A DNA stretch of 64,000 bases from Chitinophaga niabensis. GTDB lineage: Bacteria; Bacteroidota; Bacteroidia; Chitinophagales; Chitinophagaceae. The notes beneath the pieces are model-generated. The model saw only the letters and a list, made by a program, of their open reading frames with translations. It ran no database searches and had not been told where the DNA came from. The stretch lies in the NCBI GenBank assembly GCA_017849435.1, contig JAFIGY010000003.1, positions 62,001 through 126,000 of the forward strand, given 5' to 3'. Made by a program: the position numbers and the translations under genes. Position 1 is the stretch's first letter, and each line of letters starts with the position of its first letter. This document shows positions 8,790 through 17,720 of this stretch, piece after piece.

Positions 8790-9593
8790 TTACGATGCCC
8801 GTTGGCAAAAAGCGATAAAATGGTGCAGGATCAGGTTGCTTTCTTCAAATACTTCCAGCAGCCCGGTATGTCCTACGTCTTCAAAAATATGGATATCGGC
8901 AACCGCTGGCATGGTTACCTGTTCCAGAACGTTTTCAGGCGGTACTGCCTGATCTTCCTTCCCGATAAAAAATAATACCGGTACGTGGATGTCTTTTAAT
9001 ACGGCCGTACGGTCCGGTCTCGCCATCATAGCTTCATAATAAGCGATCAGCGTATCGAGGTTGCCCGGAAGCGCCGCTTGTACGTAATTGTCTACACGGA
9101 CGGTCTGCTTTGCGCGGAAAGATGCGGAGAACATATTAGGAAGCAGTTGACGAAGGAAGGCTTCGGTACCGTATTGTTGCATCATCCGGATAGACTTCTG
9201 CCGCGCTTCTTTTTTCTCTTCACTGTCCGGCCTGGCGGTGGAGCTAAAGAGTCCCAATCCCTCCAATAGCTGCGGATGCTTTTCCGCAAAGGCAAGCGCC
9301 ACATATCCGCCCATGGAATGACCGATAATGGTGATCTGGCTGATATTTTCCGCTACAAGGATGGCGTGAACAAATTCCGCCATACTTTCCATGGAAAGTG
9401 GTGCGGTGCGTGCGGACTTCCCTGTTCCGGGAAGGTTCGGCACCAGCACGTGATAATAAGCTCTCAGAAAAGCGGTCTGATGTTCCCAGGTAGCCTGGTT
9501 TTCTGCGAATCCGTGCAGCAGCATGACTGCTTTTCCCTGTCCTTCCGACCAGTAAGTTCCTTCCTGGCTGCCATTATGAATTGTTTTCCACAT
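8790..9593 (-). CDS. Alpha/beta hydrolase
   Basis: A 267-aa alpha/beta-hydrolase-fold enzyme. It has the oxyanion segment LLHGFAEN, the nucleophile elbow GHSMGG, an acid-bearing loop GKEDQAVP and a C-terminal catalytic-His segment VGHTGLLE, so the Ser-Asp-His triad is complete. There is no signal peptide, so it should be cytoplasmic. The chosen start (MWKTIHNGS) overlaps the end of lnt by 20 bases; a nine-residue upstream extension is possible but unlike the family. Substrate is unknown; such small esterase/peroxidase-like hydrolases are hard to assign. It sits in a chain guaB-lnt-hydrolase-CHU_C with overlapping or closely spaced ends. Confidence 0.9.
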   Translation of the reverse strand: MWKTIHNGSQEGTYWSEGQGKAVMLLHGFAENQATWEHQTAFLRAYYHVLVPNLPGTGKSARTAPLSMESMAEFVHAILVAENISQITIIGHSMGGYVALAFAEKHPQLLEGLGLFSSTARPDSEEKKEARQKSIRMMQQYGTEAFLRQLLPNMFSASFRAKQTVRVDNYVQAALPGNLDTLIAYYEAMMARPDRTAVLKDIHVPVLFFIGKEDQAVPPENVLEQVTMPAVADIHIFEDVGHTGLLEVFEESNLILHHFIAFCQRAS

Positions 9594-11175
9594 TTTGCCT
9601 GCGAATTGCCCGTAAAACAATGGTATATGCCAGCAGCAATATACAAAAGATCACGGGAGCTTTGGCGATGTATTCGCCGTATTTTACATAGAACGTCAGA
9701 TCGGCGGAAGATGTTACGTGAAGTCCGATCACTCCTTCTTTCCAGTATGGCAGCGGGTCAATTACCTGGCCGTAGGGATCAATAAAGGCAGAGATGCCGG
9801 TATTGGCGCTTCGGGCCACCCAGCGGCGGGTTTCGATGGCCAGCAGCCTGGCGTATTGCAGGTGTTGCCGGTGCCCTTCCGTATTGCCCCACCAGCCGTC
9901 ATTCGTGACCACGGCCAGCAGATTGGCGCCTGCCTTCACTTTTTGCGCTACAAAATCCCCAAAAACGGATTCGTAACAGATGGCAGAGAAGACGTTGGAG
10001 GATTTTTCCGGGCTGGTGAAAAGGTTGACCCCGGGTGTGAGGCCATAGCTTCCTGTTATGCCGCCGAGGTCCATGGCAAGGTTCTTCATGAACGGGAAAT
10101 AATGTACATAGGGTGTAAGTTCTACGCCGGGAACAAGTTTGGCTTTGTGGTATATCTGTATTCCCTGTGAAGTATCTATCCGGATGGCTGCATTGAAGGC
10201 GTCATAGGCATTGCCATCGTTCAGCTGGCGGGCGGTAGGGGACACGCTTTCTCCGGCTTTGTACAACCGGAGGGTAGTAGCCCCGGAAATGATCTTTGCA
10301 CGGGGATATTGCCGGAGGAAGTCCCGGATGCTGATGATCTCCGGCAATTGATTGAGCTCATGTTCCCAGGCACCCTGCGTAAAGAGCGCCGTTTCCGGCC
10401 AGATCACATAATCTGTTGAAGAGTCGGTTTTCTGCCGGGAAAGATCCAGCAGTTTTTGCAATTGCACCTGCGCGGAGCCTGCAGTAAATTTTTCATTATA
10501 CGGATCGATGTTCGGTTGTACGATCACGATGTTCAATCCTTTGGATGGGTCCTGAACGGATTTTCGCTGGCCGGCAAAAAGGGAGAGCAGAAAGGGGATT
10601 GCCAGCAGTGCCAGCGGCTTCCAGCCCTCTTTTACCTGTACTCTTCCCTGCTGCCACAAGCGGTAAACGGCGATATTGGTCAGCAATATCCAGAGCGAAC
10701 CGCCAAGGGTTCCGGTGTATTCGTACCACTGCACCCAGTCCGGATGTCCGGCAAATGCATTCCCCAATGTGAGCCAGGGCCAGCTTAGTTCCCAACGCTG
10801 ATGGATATATTCAAAAGTGAGCCAGTAGACGATCAGCGCAAAATATCCTGTCGTTTTCCCCATCCTTTCCTTAGCGATCCTGTAGCCCAGCCAGGGGATG
10901 GACATTAACAGGGCATTGAAGGCGTTGGCGAAGATGCCGCTGACGGGTACGGTTGTATTGCCTACCCACCAGGTGGTGCCGGTATTCCATATCCAGAGCG
11001 CGAGGTATAGCAGGCCGAAATAGGCGGCACGGTTTTTCACCATATCCGTGATGGCCAGCAGCGGAACAAAGCCGATGAAGACCAGGAAGGTGAGTGGTGA
11101 CGTAGGCCAGGCGGCCCACAGGATGCTCCCTGCGATGAGGCTGAGCAGCAGGGGGAGGCATTTGCGCAAGGTCAT
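9574..11175 (-). CDS. lnt: Apolipoprotein N-acyltransferase
   Basis: A 533-aa inner-membrane enzyme that adds the third acyl chain to the N-terminal Cys of lipoproteins. The first 200 residues hold several membrane segments, including a Trp-rich part ([24 protein letters not shown]) typical of Lnt. The nitrilase domain has the triad Glu261 (WPETAL), Lys346 ([11 protein letters not shown]) and Cys400 ([10 protein letters not shown]). A last membrane helix lies near the C-terminus. The start overlaps the guaB stop by four bases and the end overlaps the hydrolase gene. Its presence fits the many lipoproteins of Bacteroidota, including two in this window. Confidence 0.96.
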   Translation of the reverse strand: MTLRKCLPLLLSLIAGSILWAAWPTSPLTFLVFIGFVPLLAITDMVKNRAAYFGLLYLALWIWNTGTTWWVGNTTVPVSGIFANAFNALLMSIPWLGYRIAKERMGKTTGYFALIVYWLTFEYIHQRWELSWPWLTLGNAFAGHPDWVQWYEYTGTLGGSLWILLTNIAVYRLWQQGRVQVKEGWKPLALLAIPFLLSLFAGQRKSVQDPSKGLNIVIVQPNIDPYNEKFTAGSAQVQLQKLLDLSRQKTDSSTDYVIWPETALFTQGAWEHELNQLPEIISIRDFLRQYPRAKIISGATTLRLYKAGESVSPTARQLNDGNAYDAFNAAIRIDTSQGIQIYHKAKLVPGVELTPYVHYFPFMKNLAMDLGGITGSYGLTPGVNLFTSPEKSSNVFSAICYESVFGDFVAQKVKAGANLLAVVTNDGWWGNTEGHRQHLQYARLLAIETRRWVARSANTGISAFIDPYGQVIDPLPYWKEGVIGLHVTSSADLTFYVKYGEYIAKAPVIFCILLLAYTIVLRAIRRQNVENNS

Positions 11176-12650
11176 CGGCTGTAGTTCGGCGCTTCCTTCG
11201 TGATCACTACGTCATGCGGATGGTTCTCTTTCACGGTGGCGGCGGTGATCTTCACAAACTGCGCTTCCTGGAGCGCCTTGATATCCTTAGCCCCGCAATA
11301 CCCCATTCCCGCACGGAGTCCTCCCACGAACTGCTGCACTACTTCAGACAGCACGCCCTTGTAAGGAACACGGCCAACAATCCCTTCCGGCACCAGTTTC
11401 CTGATATCGGCCTCCACATCCTGGAAATAGCGGTCTTTGCTGCCTTCCGCCATCGCCTCAATGGAACCCATTCCGCGGTAGGATTTGAATTTGCGGCCTT
11501 CGTAGATGATGGTTTCACCCGGACTTTCCTCCACACCTGCGAAGATGGAGCCGGCCATGATGGTAGAGGCTCCTGCCACGAGGGCTTTTACCATATCGCC
11601 GGTATAACGGATGCCGCCGTCTGCGATCACCGGGATGCCGGATTTCCTCAACGCTTCCGCGGCGTTCATGATGGCGGACAATTGCGGGAATCCTGCGCCA
11701 GTCACTACGCGGGTGGTACAGATGGAACCGGGGCCTACGCCCACTTTCACGGCGTCAGCACCAGCGGCTGCCAGCGCGAGGGCGCCTTCCGCAGTGGCGA
11801 CGTTGCCGCCTATCACTTGTAATTTGGGGAAGGATTTTTTGAGTTTCTTCAGGGCTTCCAGCACATGAACGGAGTGGCCGTGCGCGCTATCCAGCGTTAC
11901 TACGTCAACTCCCACATGAATGAGCGCGGCTGCGCGGTCCTGGAGGTCAGGCGTGATGCCGAGCGCTGCGCCTACGAGGAGGCGGCCGAAAGCGTCTTTG
12001 GCGGCATTGGGATAGCTTTGCAGCTGGAGGATGTCGCGGTAAGTGATCAATCCTACCAGTTTGCCCTGTTTATTGATCACCGGCAGTTTTTCGATGCGGT
12101 GATGCTGTAATATCTTTTCTGCTTTTTTGAGATCAGTACCTTCGGGAGCGGTTACGAGGTTGTCTTTCGTCATCACTTCGCTGATAAGCCGTTTGGTATT
12201 GGACTTTTCGAAACGAAGGTCGCGGTTGGTGAGGATGCCGATCAGTTTTTTATCGCCGTCAACGATGGGAATACCGCCGATGCCATTCTCGCGCATCATG
12301 CGCAGAGCCTGTCCTACAGTAGAATCGGCGCTGAGGGTGAGGGGATCGAGGATCATGCCGCTTTCGCTGCGTTTCACCTTTCTGACCAGTTCTGCCTGCT
12401 TTTCTATGCTCATGTTCTTGTGCAGAATACCGATGCCGCCCTCGCGTGCCAGTGCAATGGCCAGATTCGCTTCCGTCACCGTATCCATAGCGGCAGACAC
12501 CATGGGTATGTTGATCCGGATGTTCCTGGTAAGTTGGGTGGAGATGTTCACTTCTCTGGGAAGCACTTCTGAGTAGGCCGGTACAAGGAGTACATCGTCA
12601 AAAGTAAGACCGTCTGCTACAAATTTCTGTTTGGATTTTCCCGCAGGCAT
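11172..12650 (-). CDS. guaB: IMP dehydrogenase
   Basis: A 492-aa, full-length IMP dehydrogenase, converting IMP to XMP with NAD as the committed step to GMP. The N-terminal motif [17 protein letters not shown] is intact. Two CBS domains occupy about residues 105-210 (for example [16 protein letters not shown]). The catalytic loop [11 protein letters not shown] carries Cys311, and the flap segment [10 protein letters not shown] and the K+/IMP-binding GGIRYTGD follow. It begins the gene chain to lnt, with a four-base overlap. A Bacteroidota -7 element lies about 40 bases upstream of the ATG. Confidence 0.98.
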   Translation of the reverse strand: MPAGKSKQKFVADGLTFDDVLLVPAYSEVLPREVNISTQLTRNIRINIPMVSAAMDTVTEANLAIALAREGGIGILHKNMSIEKQAELVRKVKRSESGMILDPLTLSADSTVGQALRMMRENGIGGIPIVDGDKKLIGILTNRDLRFEKSNTKRLISEVMTKDNLVTAPEGTDLKKAEKILQHHRIEKLPVINKQGKLVGLITYRDILQLQSYPNAAKDAFGRLLVGAALGITPDLQDRAAALIHVGVDVVTLDSAHGHSVHVLEALKKLKKSFPKLQVIGGNVATAEGALALAAAGADAVKVGVGPGSICTTRVVTGAGFPQLSAIMNAAEALRKSGIPVIADGGIRYTGDMVKALVAGASTIMAGSIFAGVEESPGETIIYEGRKFKSYRGMGSIEAMAEGSKDRYFQDVEADIRKLVPEGIVGRVPYKGVLSEVVQQFVGGLRAGMGYCGAKDIKALQEAQFVKITAATVKENHPHDVVITKEAPNYSR

Positions 12651-12688
12651 ATCGCAATTATTTTGGTATGTTTCTAAATAATTGCACG

Positions 12689-12696
12689 CAAATGTA
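12689..12696 (-). promoter_or_regulatory. Putative -7 promoter element of guaB
   Basis: On the minus strand this reads TACATTTG, matching the Bacteroidota -7 consensus TAnnTTTG, 38 bases before the guaB ATG. No good TTTG -33 element is seen at the expected 18-21 base spacing, so this is a partial match. Confidence 0.45.
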
Positions 12697-12728
12697 CGTC
12701 TTTTTTGTGGAATCAGAACAGCCGTTTT

Positions 12729-13838
12729 TTATCTGTTGATTAATTGATATGTATTTCCCGGCAGGGCCCGCAACACCGCGAGCATTTCCAGCTGCAGCAG
12801 GATGCCCGGTAGTTTCCGCTGGGGGAGGCCGCTGTGGTGGCGGATATCATCGATATGCAGGGCGTCATGTTCCTGCAGGATGCTTACCACCTGCTGTGCC
12901 TCCGGTTCGAGGTCCGGGAACAGTTGCTGCTGCAACGTTTGTGTAACAGTACCGGCCATCGGCCGCCAGTTCAACGCTTCCAGTACATCTGCGGCGGAGG
13001 TGACCAGTGCTGCTTTGTTCTGCCGGATCAGTTCGAGGCACCCGGCGGAATGGTCGTCGCCAATGCGTCCCGGAACGGCCAGCACATCCCGGTTATACCC
13101 GGATGCAATATCGGCGGTGATCAGCGATCCGCCTTTCAGTCCGCTTTCTATCACCAATGTGGCATCGCAGAGGCCGGCCACGATGCGGTTGCGACGGGGG
13201 AAGTTCTGCCGGTCCGGCTGCGTACCGCTGCGGAAATCCGTCAACAACCCACCCTGCTGTTGCATGGCCTGTGCGGTAGCGGCATGAATGGAAGGATACA
13301 GCCGGTCCAGCCCGTGCGCCAGCACGCCGATCGTTGGCAGGCTATGCTTCAGTGCAGCCCTGTGCGCGACGATGTCGATCCCGTAAGCCATGCCGCTCAC
13401 GATGGTTACTGCTTCCCCGGCCAGCTCTTCCACGATCTTTTCACAGATGTCATGTCCGTATGCAGTGGGGCGGCGGGTGCCTACGATGGCGAGAACCCTC
13501 GGGGCCAGGAGATCCACCGCCCCCTTCGTATACAGCATCACCGGGCTGTCATAACAATGTTGCAGGCGCTTCGGATAGCCGGCGTCCGTATAGAAAACAG
13601 GCTTTATCTGCTGCCGTTCCAGGAAACTGATCTCTTCCTCCACCCGCCGGAAATCCGAGAAATGCCGGATGGCGGCCGCCCGCAACGTGCCTACACCAGG
13701 CGTCCGCTCAAGGTCCCGCTGCCTCGCGGTGAAAATGGCGGAGGCAGTACCGAACTGTTCCAGTAATCCTTTGGCTACAACGTCTCCGATCTGCGGAATG
13801 AAAGTAAGCGCAATGCGATAATGCAATTCCTGAAGCAT
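12729..13838 (-). CDS. dprA: DNA-processing protein DprA
   Basis: A 369-aa DprA/Smf protein, which loads RecA onto incoming single-stranded DNA during transformation. The N-terminal part has a helix-hairpin-helix/SAM-like region (TPGVGTLRAAAIRHF). The Rossmann-like core shows GTRRPTAYG, VSGMAYGIDIVAHRAAL, a Gly-rich FPRRNRIVAGL and ESGLKGGSLITA. A C-terminal winged helix (about residues 310-369) ends the protein. The ATG at 13838 (MLQELHYRIA) is preferred over an upstream in-frame TTG. It is separated from guaB by 78 bases with its own probable transcript upstream. Whether the organism is competent cannot be judged from this gene alone. Confidence 0.96.
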   Translation of the reverse strand: MLQELHYRIALTFIPQIGDVVAKGLLEQFGTASAIFTARQRDLERTPGVGTLRAAAIRHFSDFRRVEEEISFLERQQIKPVFYTDAGYPKRLQHCYDSPVMLYTKGAVDLLAPRVLAIVGTRRPTAYGHDICEKIVEELAGEAVTIVSGMAYGIDIVAHRAALKHSLPTIGVLAHGLDRLYPSIHAATAQAMQQQGGLLTDFRSGTQPDRQNFPRRNRIVAGLCDATLVIESGLKGGSLITADIASGYNRDVLAVPGRIGDDHSAGCLELIRQNKAALVTSAADVLEALNWRPMAGTVTQTLQQQLFPDLEPEAQQVVSILQEHDALHIDDIRHHSGLPQRKLPGILLQLEMLAVLRALPGNTYQLINR

Positions 13839-13928
13839 GACTGAAGGGTTTAACAAACGATGCTATTCTAATATACAGCTTTTTACCGAAGTTTGCATGA
13901 CATCTTTATCAGGATAAAATATTCGTTT

Positions 13929-14141
13929 ATGCGTTTACGTTATATAGCGATCATATGGCTGGGACTGGCGGCCTGCAAAACCCCTCGCCCCACCGCCTCC
14001 TCATCCTCCCCCGTCACGCTCCTGACCCGGGGCCCCGCCTGGGCAGCCCTCTGGCTGTCAACGCTTTTCCCCAGAGGAGTGAAATGGTCTCCTGCGCAGC
14101 GGGATAGTATCGTGCGGGCGGCTTTGAAACCTATATACTAA
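13929..14141 (+). CDS. Small predicted lipoprotein, unknown function
   Basis: A 70-aa predicted lipoprotein whose signal peptide (MRLRYIAIIWLGLAAC) ends in a lipobox with Cys at residue 16. A Pro/Ser-rich linker follows (TPRPTASSSSPVT), then about 45 residues with Trp-rich and basic patches (GVKWSPAQRDSIV). No family is recognised. It lies alone on the plus strand between divergent dprA and the convergent OmpA-family gene, whose stop it overlaps by 11 bases. An upstream in-frame ATG at 13893 would add 12 residues but spoil the signal peptide. The clear lipobox is the main argument that it is real. Confidence 0.6.
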   Translation: MRLRYIAIIWLGLAACKTPRPTASSSSPVTLLTRGPAWAALWLSTLFPRGVKWSPAQRDSIVRAALKPIY

Positions 14142-16011
14142 TCACCTTCAACTCCGTTCTCCTGTTCTGCGCACGACCAGCTTCGGTATCGTTCGTGTCT
14201 ATCGGTTTGGTTTTGCCAAAGCCCTTCGCCTTCAGCCTGTTTGCCGCAATGCCATGCTCCACGAGATACTGCACCACGGATCTGGCGCGGTTTTCAGACA
14301 ATACCTGATTATCCGCATCGCTGCCTACATTATCCGTATGTCCGCCGATCTCCACCTGCATGGCAGGATTGTCTTTCAGCAGGGCCACGAGCTTGTCCAG
14401 TTCCGTTGTGGAAGCGGGTTGCAGGGCATATTCCTTTGTGGCGAAGAAGATGTTCCGGAGTACAACGACTGCGTTGGCTTCCAGCGGTTGCAGCGGGATG
14501 TTCTTTTCAAAAGGCTGATCGCCTTTGGCTTCCTTCAGCGAGAAATTATCGGAATAGAAGAGGTACCCTTTCCTGTTCACGTTGAAGGCGTAGTCTTTTC
14601 CGGTGGGTAGCGGGACGAGGTAATCGCCGTTCTCGTCACTACGTATAGTCGCTATCGTTAGTTTCGTGGAAAGGTCCATCAGTTCCATCGCTGCCGTCAG
14701 TCGTTTATTCGTTTTTGCATCGTACACAAATCCTTTCACATACAAGGTGGGCAAAGGTCTGGCAGCTTCATACAATTCGAAGCTGTAAATATCAAGCGAA
14801 CCCCGGGAGTCAGAACGGTCGGATGCGAAATAGGCTGTTTTACCGTCTGAGGATACAACAAGACTGCCTTCTTCTTCAATGGTGTTGATCGGATAACCGA
14901 GGTTGACAGGTGTTCCCCAGCTGCCGTCAGGCTGGCGGCGGGAGTAGAAGATGTCGAGCCCGCCATAACCGGGATGTCCGTCGGAAGCGAAGAACAACGT
15001 TTGCCCATCCGCGTGCAGAAAAGGCGTGGTTTCCCTGCCGGGAGTATTGATCGTGGGACCGAGCCGTTCCGCGCGGCCCCATTGCCCTTCCGGTGTACGG
15101 TGGCTGACGAAGATATCGGAGCTGGCATCCGGTGTTTGTCGCACGAAGTACAGGGATTGTTTATCCGGGGAAAGGCAGGGCTGTGATTCCCAGTCGCGGG
15201 TATTCACTCCCGGCCCTACATTCTTCGGCATCTGCCAGCCTTCCGGTGTTTTGATGGAATAATAAATATCGCAGCTGCCGCGGCCTTCCGGGAAATCGCA
15301 TCCTGTAAACACCAGCATCTGGCCATCCTGTGAGATATTTTGCGCGCCTTCATTGAAAGAAGTGTTCACGGGTTCGCCCATATTCTTTGCAGGCTGCCAT
15401 TGCAGACTGCTGTCCCGTGTGGAAATAAAAAAGTCTTCATTCTTCCCGTTCACGCGGCGGGTATAGATCAGTGTTTTACCATCGATCGTGAGGGAGGGAA
15501 AATATTCCGGGTCGGGGGAATTGATGTTGTCTCCCAGGTTTTGTGGCTGAAAGGGGACCGGTTTGGTTTTCACGGCAAATTCCATGTTCTTTTTTAATTG
15601 TTCCGCGGCCGGTACCGGATTTTTGGCATTGGCGATGAATGCATTGACCATGGCCAGTGCTTCAGTGAACATCCCGTTACCGGCCAGCGCTCTGGCGTTA
15701 GCCAGCCGTACGCGCCGGATACCGTCAGGGTCGAGAGTCTGCAGCTGTTTGAAAGCTTCCAGCGCCTGCGCATATTGTTTCATCTCCACGTAGGTCAATC
15801 CCAATTGTCCATATGCATCCGCGAATTTCGGCTGGAATTTGACAGCCTCCTGCAGATATTTGACGGCATCTTTGGGCTTGTATTCGCGCATGGAAGAGAT
15901 CGCCTGGTCAAAGGCGGCCTGCGCTTTTTTGCCGGCTGTTTCGTAGGTGACCGTTTGCGCGGCGAGGCGTATGCTGCAACAGCAGCAAAGGAGTAACAGG
16001 AAGTGTTTCAT
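14131..16011 (-). CDS. PorE-like OmpA protein (TPR-PD40-CRD-OmpA)
   Basis: A 626-aa envelope protein. A signal peptide (residues 1-18, ending LAAQ) is followed by TPR repeats (about 25-140; AYGQLGLTYVEMKQYAQALE), a PD40/WD40-like propeller (about 160-385, several blades such as DGKTLIYTRRVNG and DGQTLFFASDGHPG), a carboxypeptidase regulatory-like domain (about 393-470; YVKGFVYDAKTNKRL) and a C-terminal OmpA peptidoglycan-binding domain (IGGHTDNVGSDADNQ ... NRRTELKVI). This domain order is that described for PorE, a peptidoglycan-bound component of the type IX secretion system. Bacteroidota carry several paralogs with the same order, so the role is inferred. Unlike PorE I see no clear lipobox at the cleavage site. 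Confidence 0.9.
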   Translation of the reverse strand: MKHFLLLLCCCCSIRLAAQTVTYETAGKKAQAAFDQAISSMREYKPKDAVKYLQEAVKFQPKFADAYGQLGLTYVEMKQYAQALEAFKQLQTLDPDGIRRVRLANARALAGNGMFTEALAMVNAFIANAKNPVPAAEQLKKNMEFAVKTKPVPFQPQNLGDNINSPDPEYFPSLTIDGKTLIYTRRVNGKNEDFFISTRDSSLQWQPAKNMGEPVNTSFNEGAQNISQDGQMLVFTGCDFPEGRGSCDIYYSIKTPEGWQMPKNVGPGVNTRDWESQPCLSPDKQSLYFVRQTPDASSDIFVSHRTPEGQWGRAERLGPTINTPGRETTPFLHADGQTLFFASDGHPGYGGLDIFYSRRQPDGSWGTPVNLGYPINTIEEEGSLVVSSDGKTAYFASDRSDSRGSLDIYSFELYEAARPLPTLYVKGFVYDAKTNKRLTAAMELMDLSTKLTIATIRSDENGDYLVPLPTGKDYAFNVNRKGYLFYSDNFSLKEAKGDQPFEKNIPLQPLEANAVVVLRNIFFATKEYALQPASTTELDKLVALLKDNPAMQVEIGGHTDNVGSDADNQVLSENRARSVVQYLVEHGIAANRLKAKGFGKTKPIDTNDTEAGRAQNRRTELKVISI

Positions 16012-16089
16012 AGTTGATCACTAAATAACGAAAAATCGGGGGCTTTTATGATGACGATGTGGAACAAACATTTGGGCAACGCCCGGCCA

Positions 16090-16710
16090 TCAGGGAACGT
16101 TGATGTATTTATGAATTTGCAGGGATATCTGCCATTGCGGGTTATCCTTCACATAATCGATGATGTAAGGGGTCATCTCCGCAGCCCGGCTCCATTCCGG
16201 CTGGAGGTACAGTTTACAGTGTTTGCCGGCCAGGGCGGCGTATTTCTCGGCCCAGGCAAAATCGGACTTATTGTACACTACTACCTTGAGTTCATGTGCC
16301 TGTGCGCAGATCTCCGGCAGCGGGGCTTTGAATTTTTTTGGGGATAAGGTGATCCAGTCCCAGCTTCCGCTCAACGGGGAAGAACCGGATGTTTCGATAT
16401 GCGTGCGGAAACCCGCTTTATGCAAGGCTTTCGTAAGCCCGTCGAGGTTATGCATCAGGGGTTCGCCACCGGTGATCACGGCAATACGGCCGGGGTGAGC
16501 GGCTGCTTCCTGCACGATATCCGCGATGGCACGTTGCGGATGTTTGTCAGCCTCCCAGCTTTCCTTCACATCACACCATACACAACCTACATCACAGCCT
16601 CCCAGCCGGATGAAATAGGCCGCTTTCCCCTGATGGAGCCCTTCTCCCTGGATGGTGTAGAAAGACTCCATCACGGGCAATGTAGCGGTATGTATGGCTG
16701 TTGCCTGCAT
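16090..16710 (-). CDS. queE: 7-carboxy-7-deazaguanine synthase
   Basis: A 206-aa radical-SAM enzyme of queuosine precursor synthesis, turning 6-carboxytetrahydropterin into 7-carboxy-7-deazaguanine. The N-terminal TIQGEG motif, the Cys motif C39-C43-C46 (GCDVGCVWCD) and TGGEPLMH are intact. Length is normal for the family. The start MQATAIHTATLP at 16710 is chosen: a 41-residue upstream extension is Arg/His-rich, unlike the family, and overlaps folD. It lies 14 bases after folD. The later pathway enzyme Tgt is encoded elsewhere in this window at 61596. Confidence 0.95.
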   Translation of the reverse strand: MQATAIHTATLPVMESFYTIQGEGLHQGKAAYFIRLGGCDVGCVWCDVKESWEADKHPQRAIADIVQEAAAHPGRIAVITGGEPLMHNLDGLTKALHKAGFRTHIETSGSSPLSGSWDWITLSPKKFKAPLPEICAQAHELKVVVYNKSDFAWAEKYAALAGKHCKLYLQPEWSRAAEMTPYIIDYVKDNPQWQISLQIHKYINVP

Positions 16711-16724
16711 CCTACAAAGATAAC

Positions 16725-17612
16725 TCAATTCTGGTTCCCTTTCTGCCCGATTGCAGCGTGATAGGTGTTCTTCAGCAAAGCTGCGATGGTCATGGGGCCT
16801 ACGCCTCCGGGAACGGGCGTGATGTAGCTGCAACGGGGCGCTACTTCATCGAATTTCACATCGCCGGCAAGGCGGAAACCGCTTTTTTTAGAAGCATCGG
16901 GGAGACGGTTGATCCCAACGTCTATCACGATGGCGCCTTCTTTCACCATATCGCCGGTCACAAATTCCGGCCGGCCGATCGCCGCCACCACAATGTCTGC
17001 CTGCAGGCATAATTCCTTCAGGTTTTTGGTGTGGGAGTGGCAGAGCGTTACAGTGCAGTTACCGGGATTGGTATTGCGGCTGAGGAGGATGCTTACCGGT
17101 GTGCCTACGATGTGGCTGCGGCCGATCACCACGGCGTGTTTGCCTTTGGTGTCTATGCCGTAGTGCTCCAGCATCAGCATAATGCCGTAAGGGGTAGCGG
17201 GAATGAAAGCCGGAAGGCCGCTCACCATTTTGCCTACGTTCATGGGATGGAAGCCATCCACATCTTTGCTCGGGTCAATGGTGTTGATCACCAGTTCCTC
17301 GTTGATGTGTTTAGGCAGCGGAAGCTGCACCAGGATGCCGTCAATATCCGGATTCTCATTCAGCATATTGATGTGATCGAGGAGATGCTTTTCTGAAATG
17401 GTATCTTCAAAGCGCAGCAGCGTGGAGTTGTAGCCGATCTCTGCGCAGGATTTTACCTTGGAGGCTACATAGGTTTCGCTGGCACCGTTGTTTCCCACCA
17501 GGATGGCGGCGAGGTGCGGCGTTTTTTTGCCCTGGGCTTTCAACTCGGCTACTTTCAAAGCCAGTTGTTCTTTGATAGCCCCGGAAACGAGTTTGCCGTC
17601 TAAAATTTGCAT
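16725..17612 (-). CDS. folD: Methylene-THF dehydrogenase/cyclohydrolase
   Basis: A 295-aa bifunctional folate enzyme interconverting 5,10-methylene-THF and 10-formyl-THF with NADP. The catalytic Lys of the YVASK segment, the [12 protein letters not shown] motif, [13 protein letters not shown], the Rossmann segment [13 protein letters not shown] and the C-terminal [12 protein letters not shown] are all present. The ATG at 17612 ([11 protein letters not shown]) is used; two codons upstream lies an in-frame TTG. The gene is followed 14 bases later by queE; a terminator hairpin upstream isolates it from pckA. Confidence 0.97.
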   Translation of the reverse strand: MQILDGKLVSGAIKEQLALKVAELKAQGKKTPHLAAILVGNNGASETYVASKVKSCAEIGYNSTLLRFEDTISEKHLLDHINMLNENPDIDGILVQLPLPKHINEELVINTIDPSKDVDGFHPMNVGKMVSGLPAFIPATPYGIMLMLEHYGIDTKGKHAVVIGRSHIVGTPVSILLSRNTNPGNCTVTLCHSHTKNLKELCLQADIVVAAIGRPEFVTGDMVKEGAIVIDVGINRLPDASKKSGFRLAGDVKFDEVAPRCSYITPVPGGVGPMTIAALLKNTYHAAIGQKGNQN

Positions 17613-17652
17613 GCGCAAAGGTAGGGAAATTAGTTGAATCCGGGGGATAAGA

Positions 17653-17677
17653 AAGGGACCGGAGCCACCGGTCCCTT
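17653..17677 (-). terminator. Terminator after pckA
   Basis: A 10-bp perfect stem (17653-17662 with 17668-17677; AAGGGACCGG arm) with a 5-base loop. Read on the minus strand, the 3' arm runs into CCCTTTCTTAT. It lies 44 bases past the pckA stop and before folD. Confidence 0.75.
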
Positions 17678-17720
17678 GTAAACCAAATTGAATGAACGTT
17701 GGAATTTAAAAAGGGGTAGA

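Noticed and set aside
16711-16833. A 41-residue N-terminal extension of QueE
   Set aside because: It overlaps folD, is Arg/His-rich and is unlike QueE proteins; the ATG at 16710 gives the normal length.
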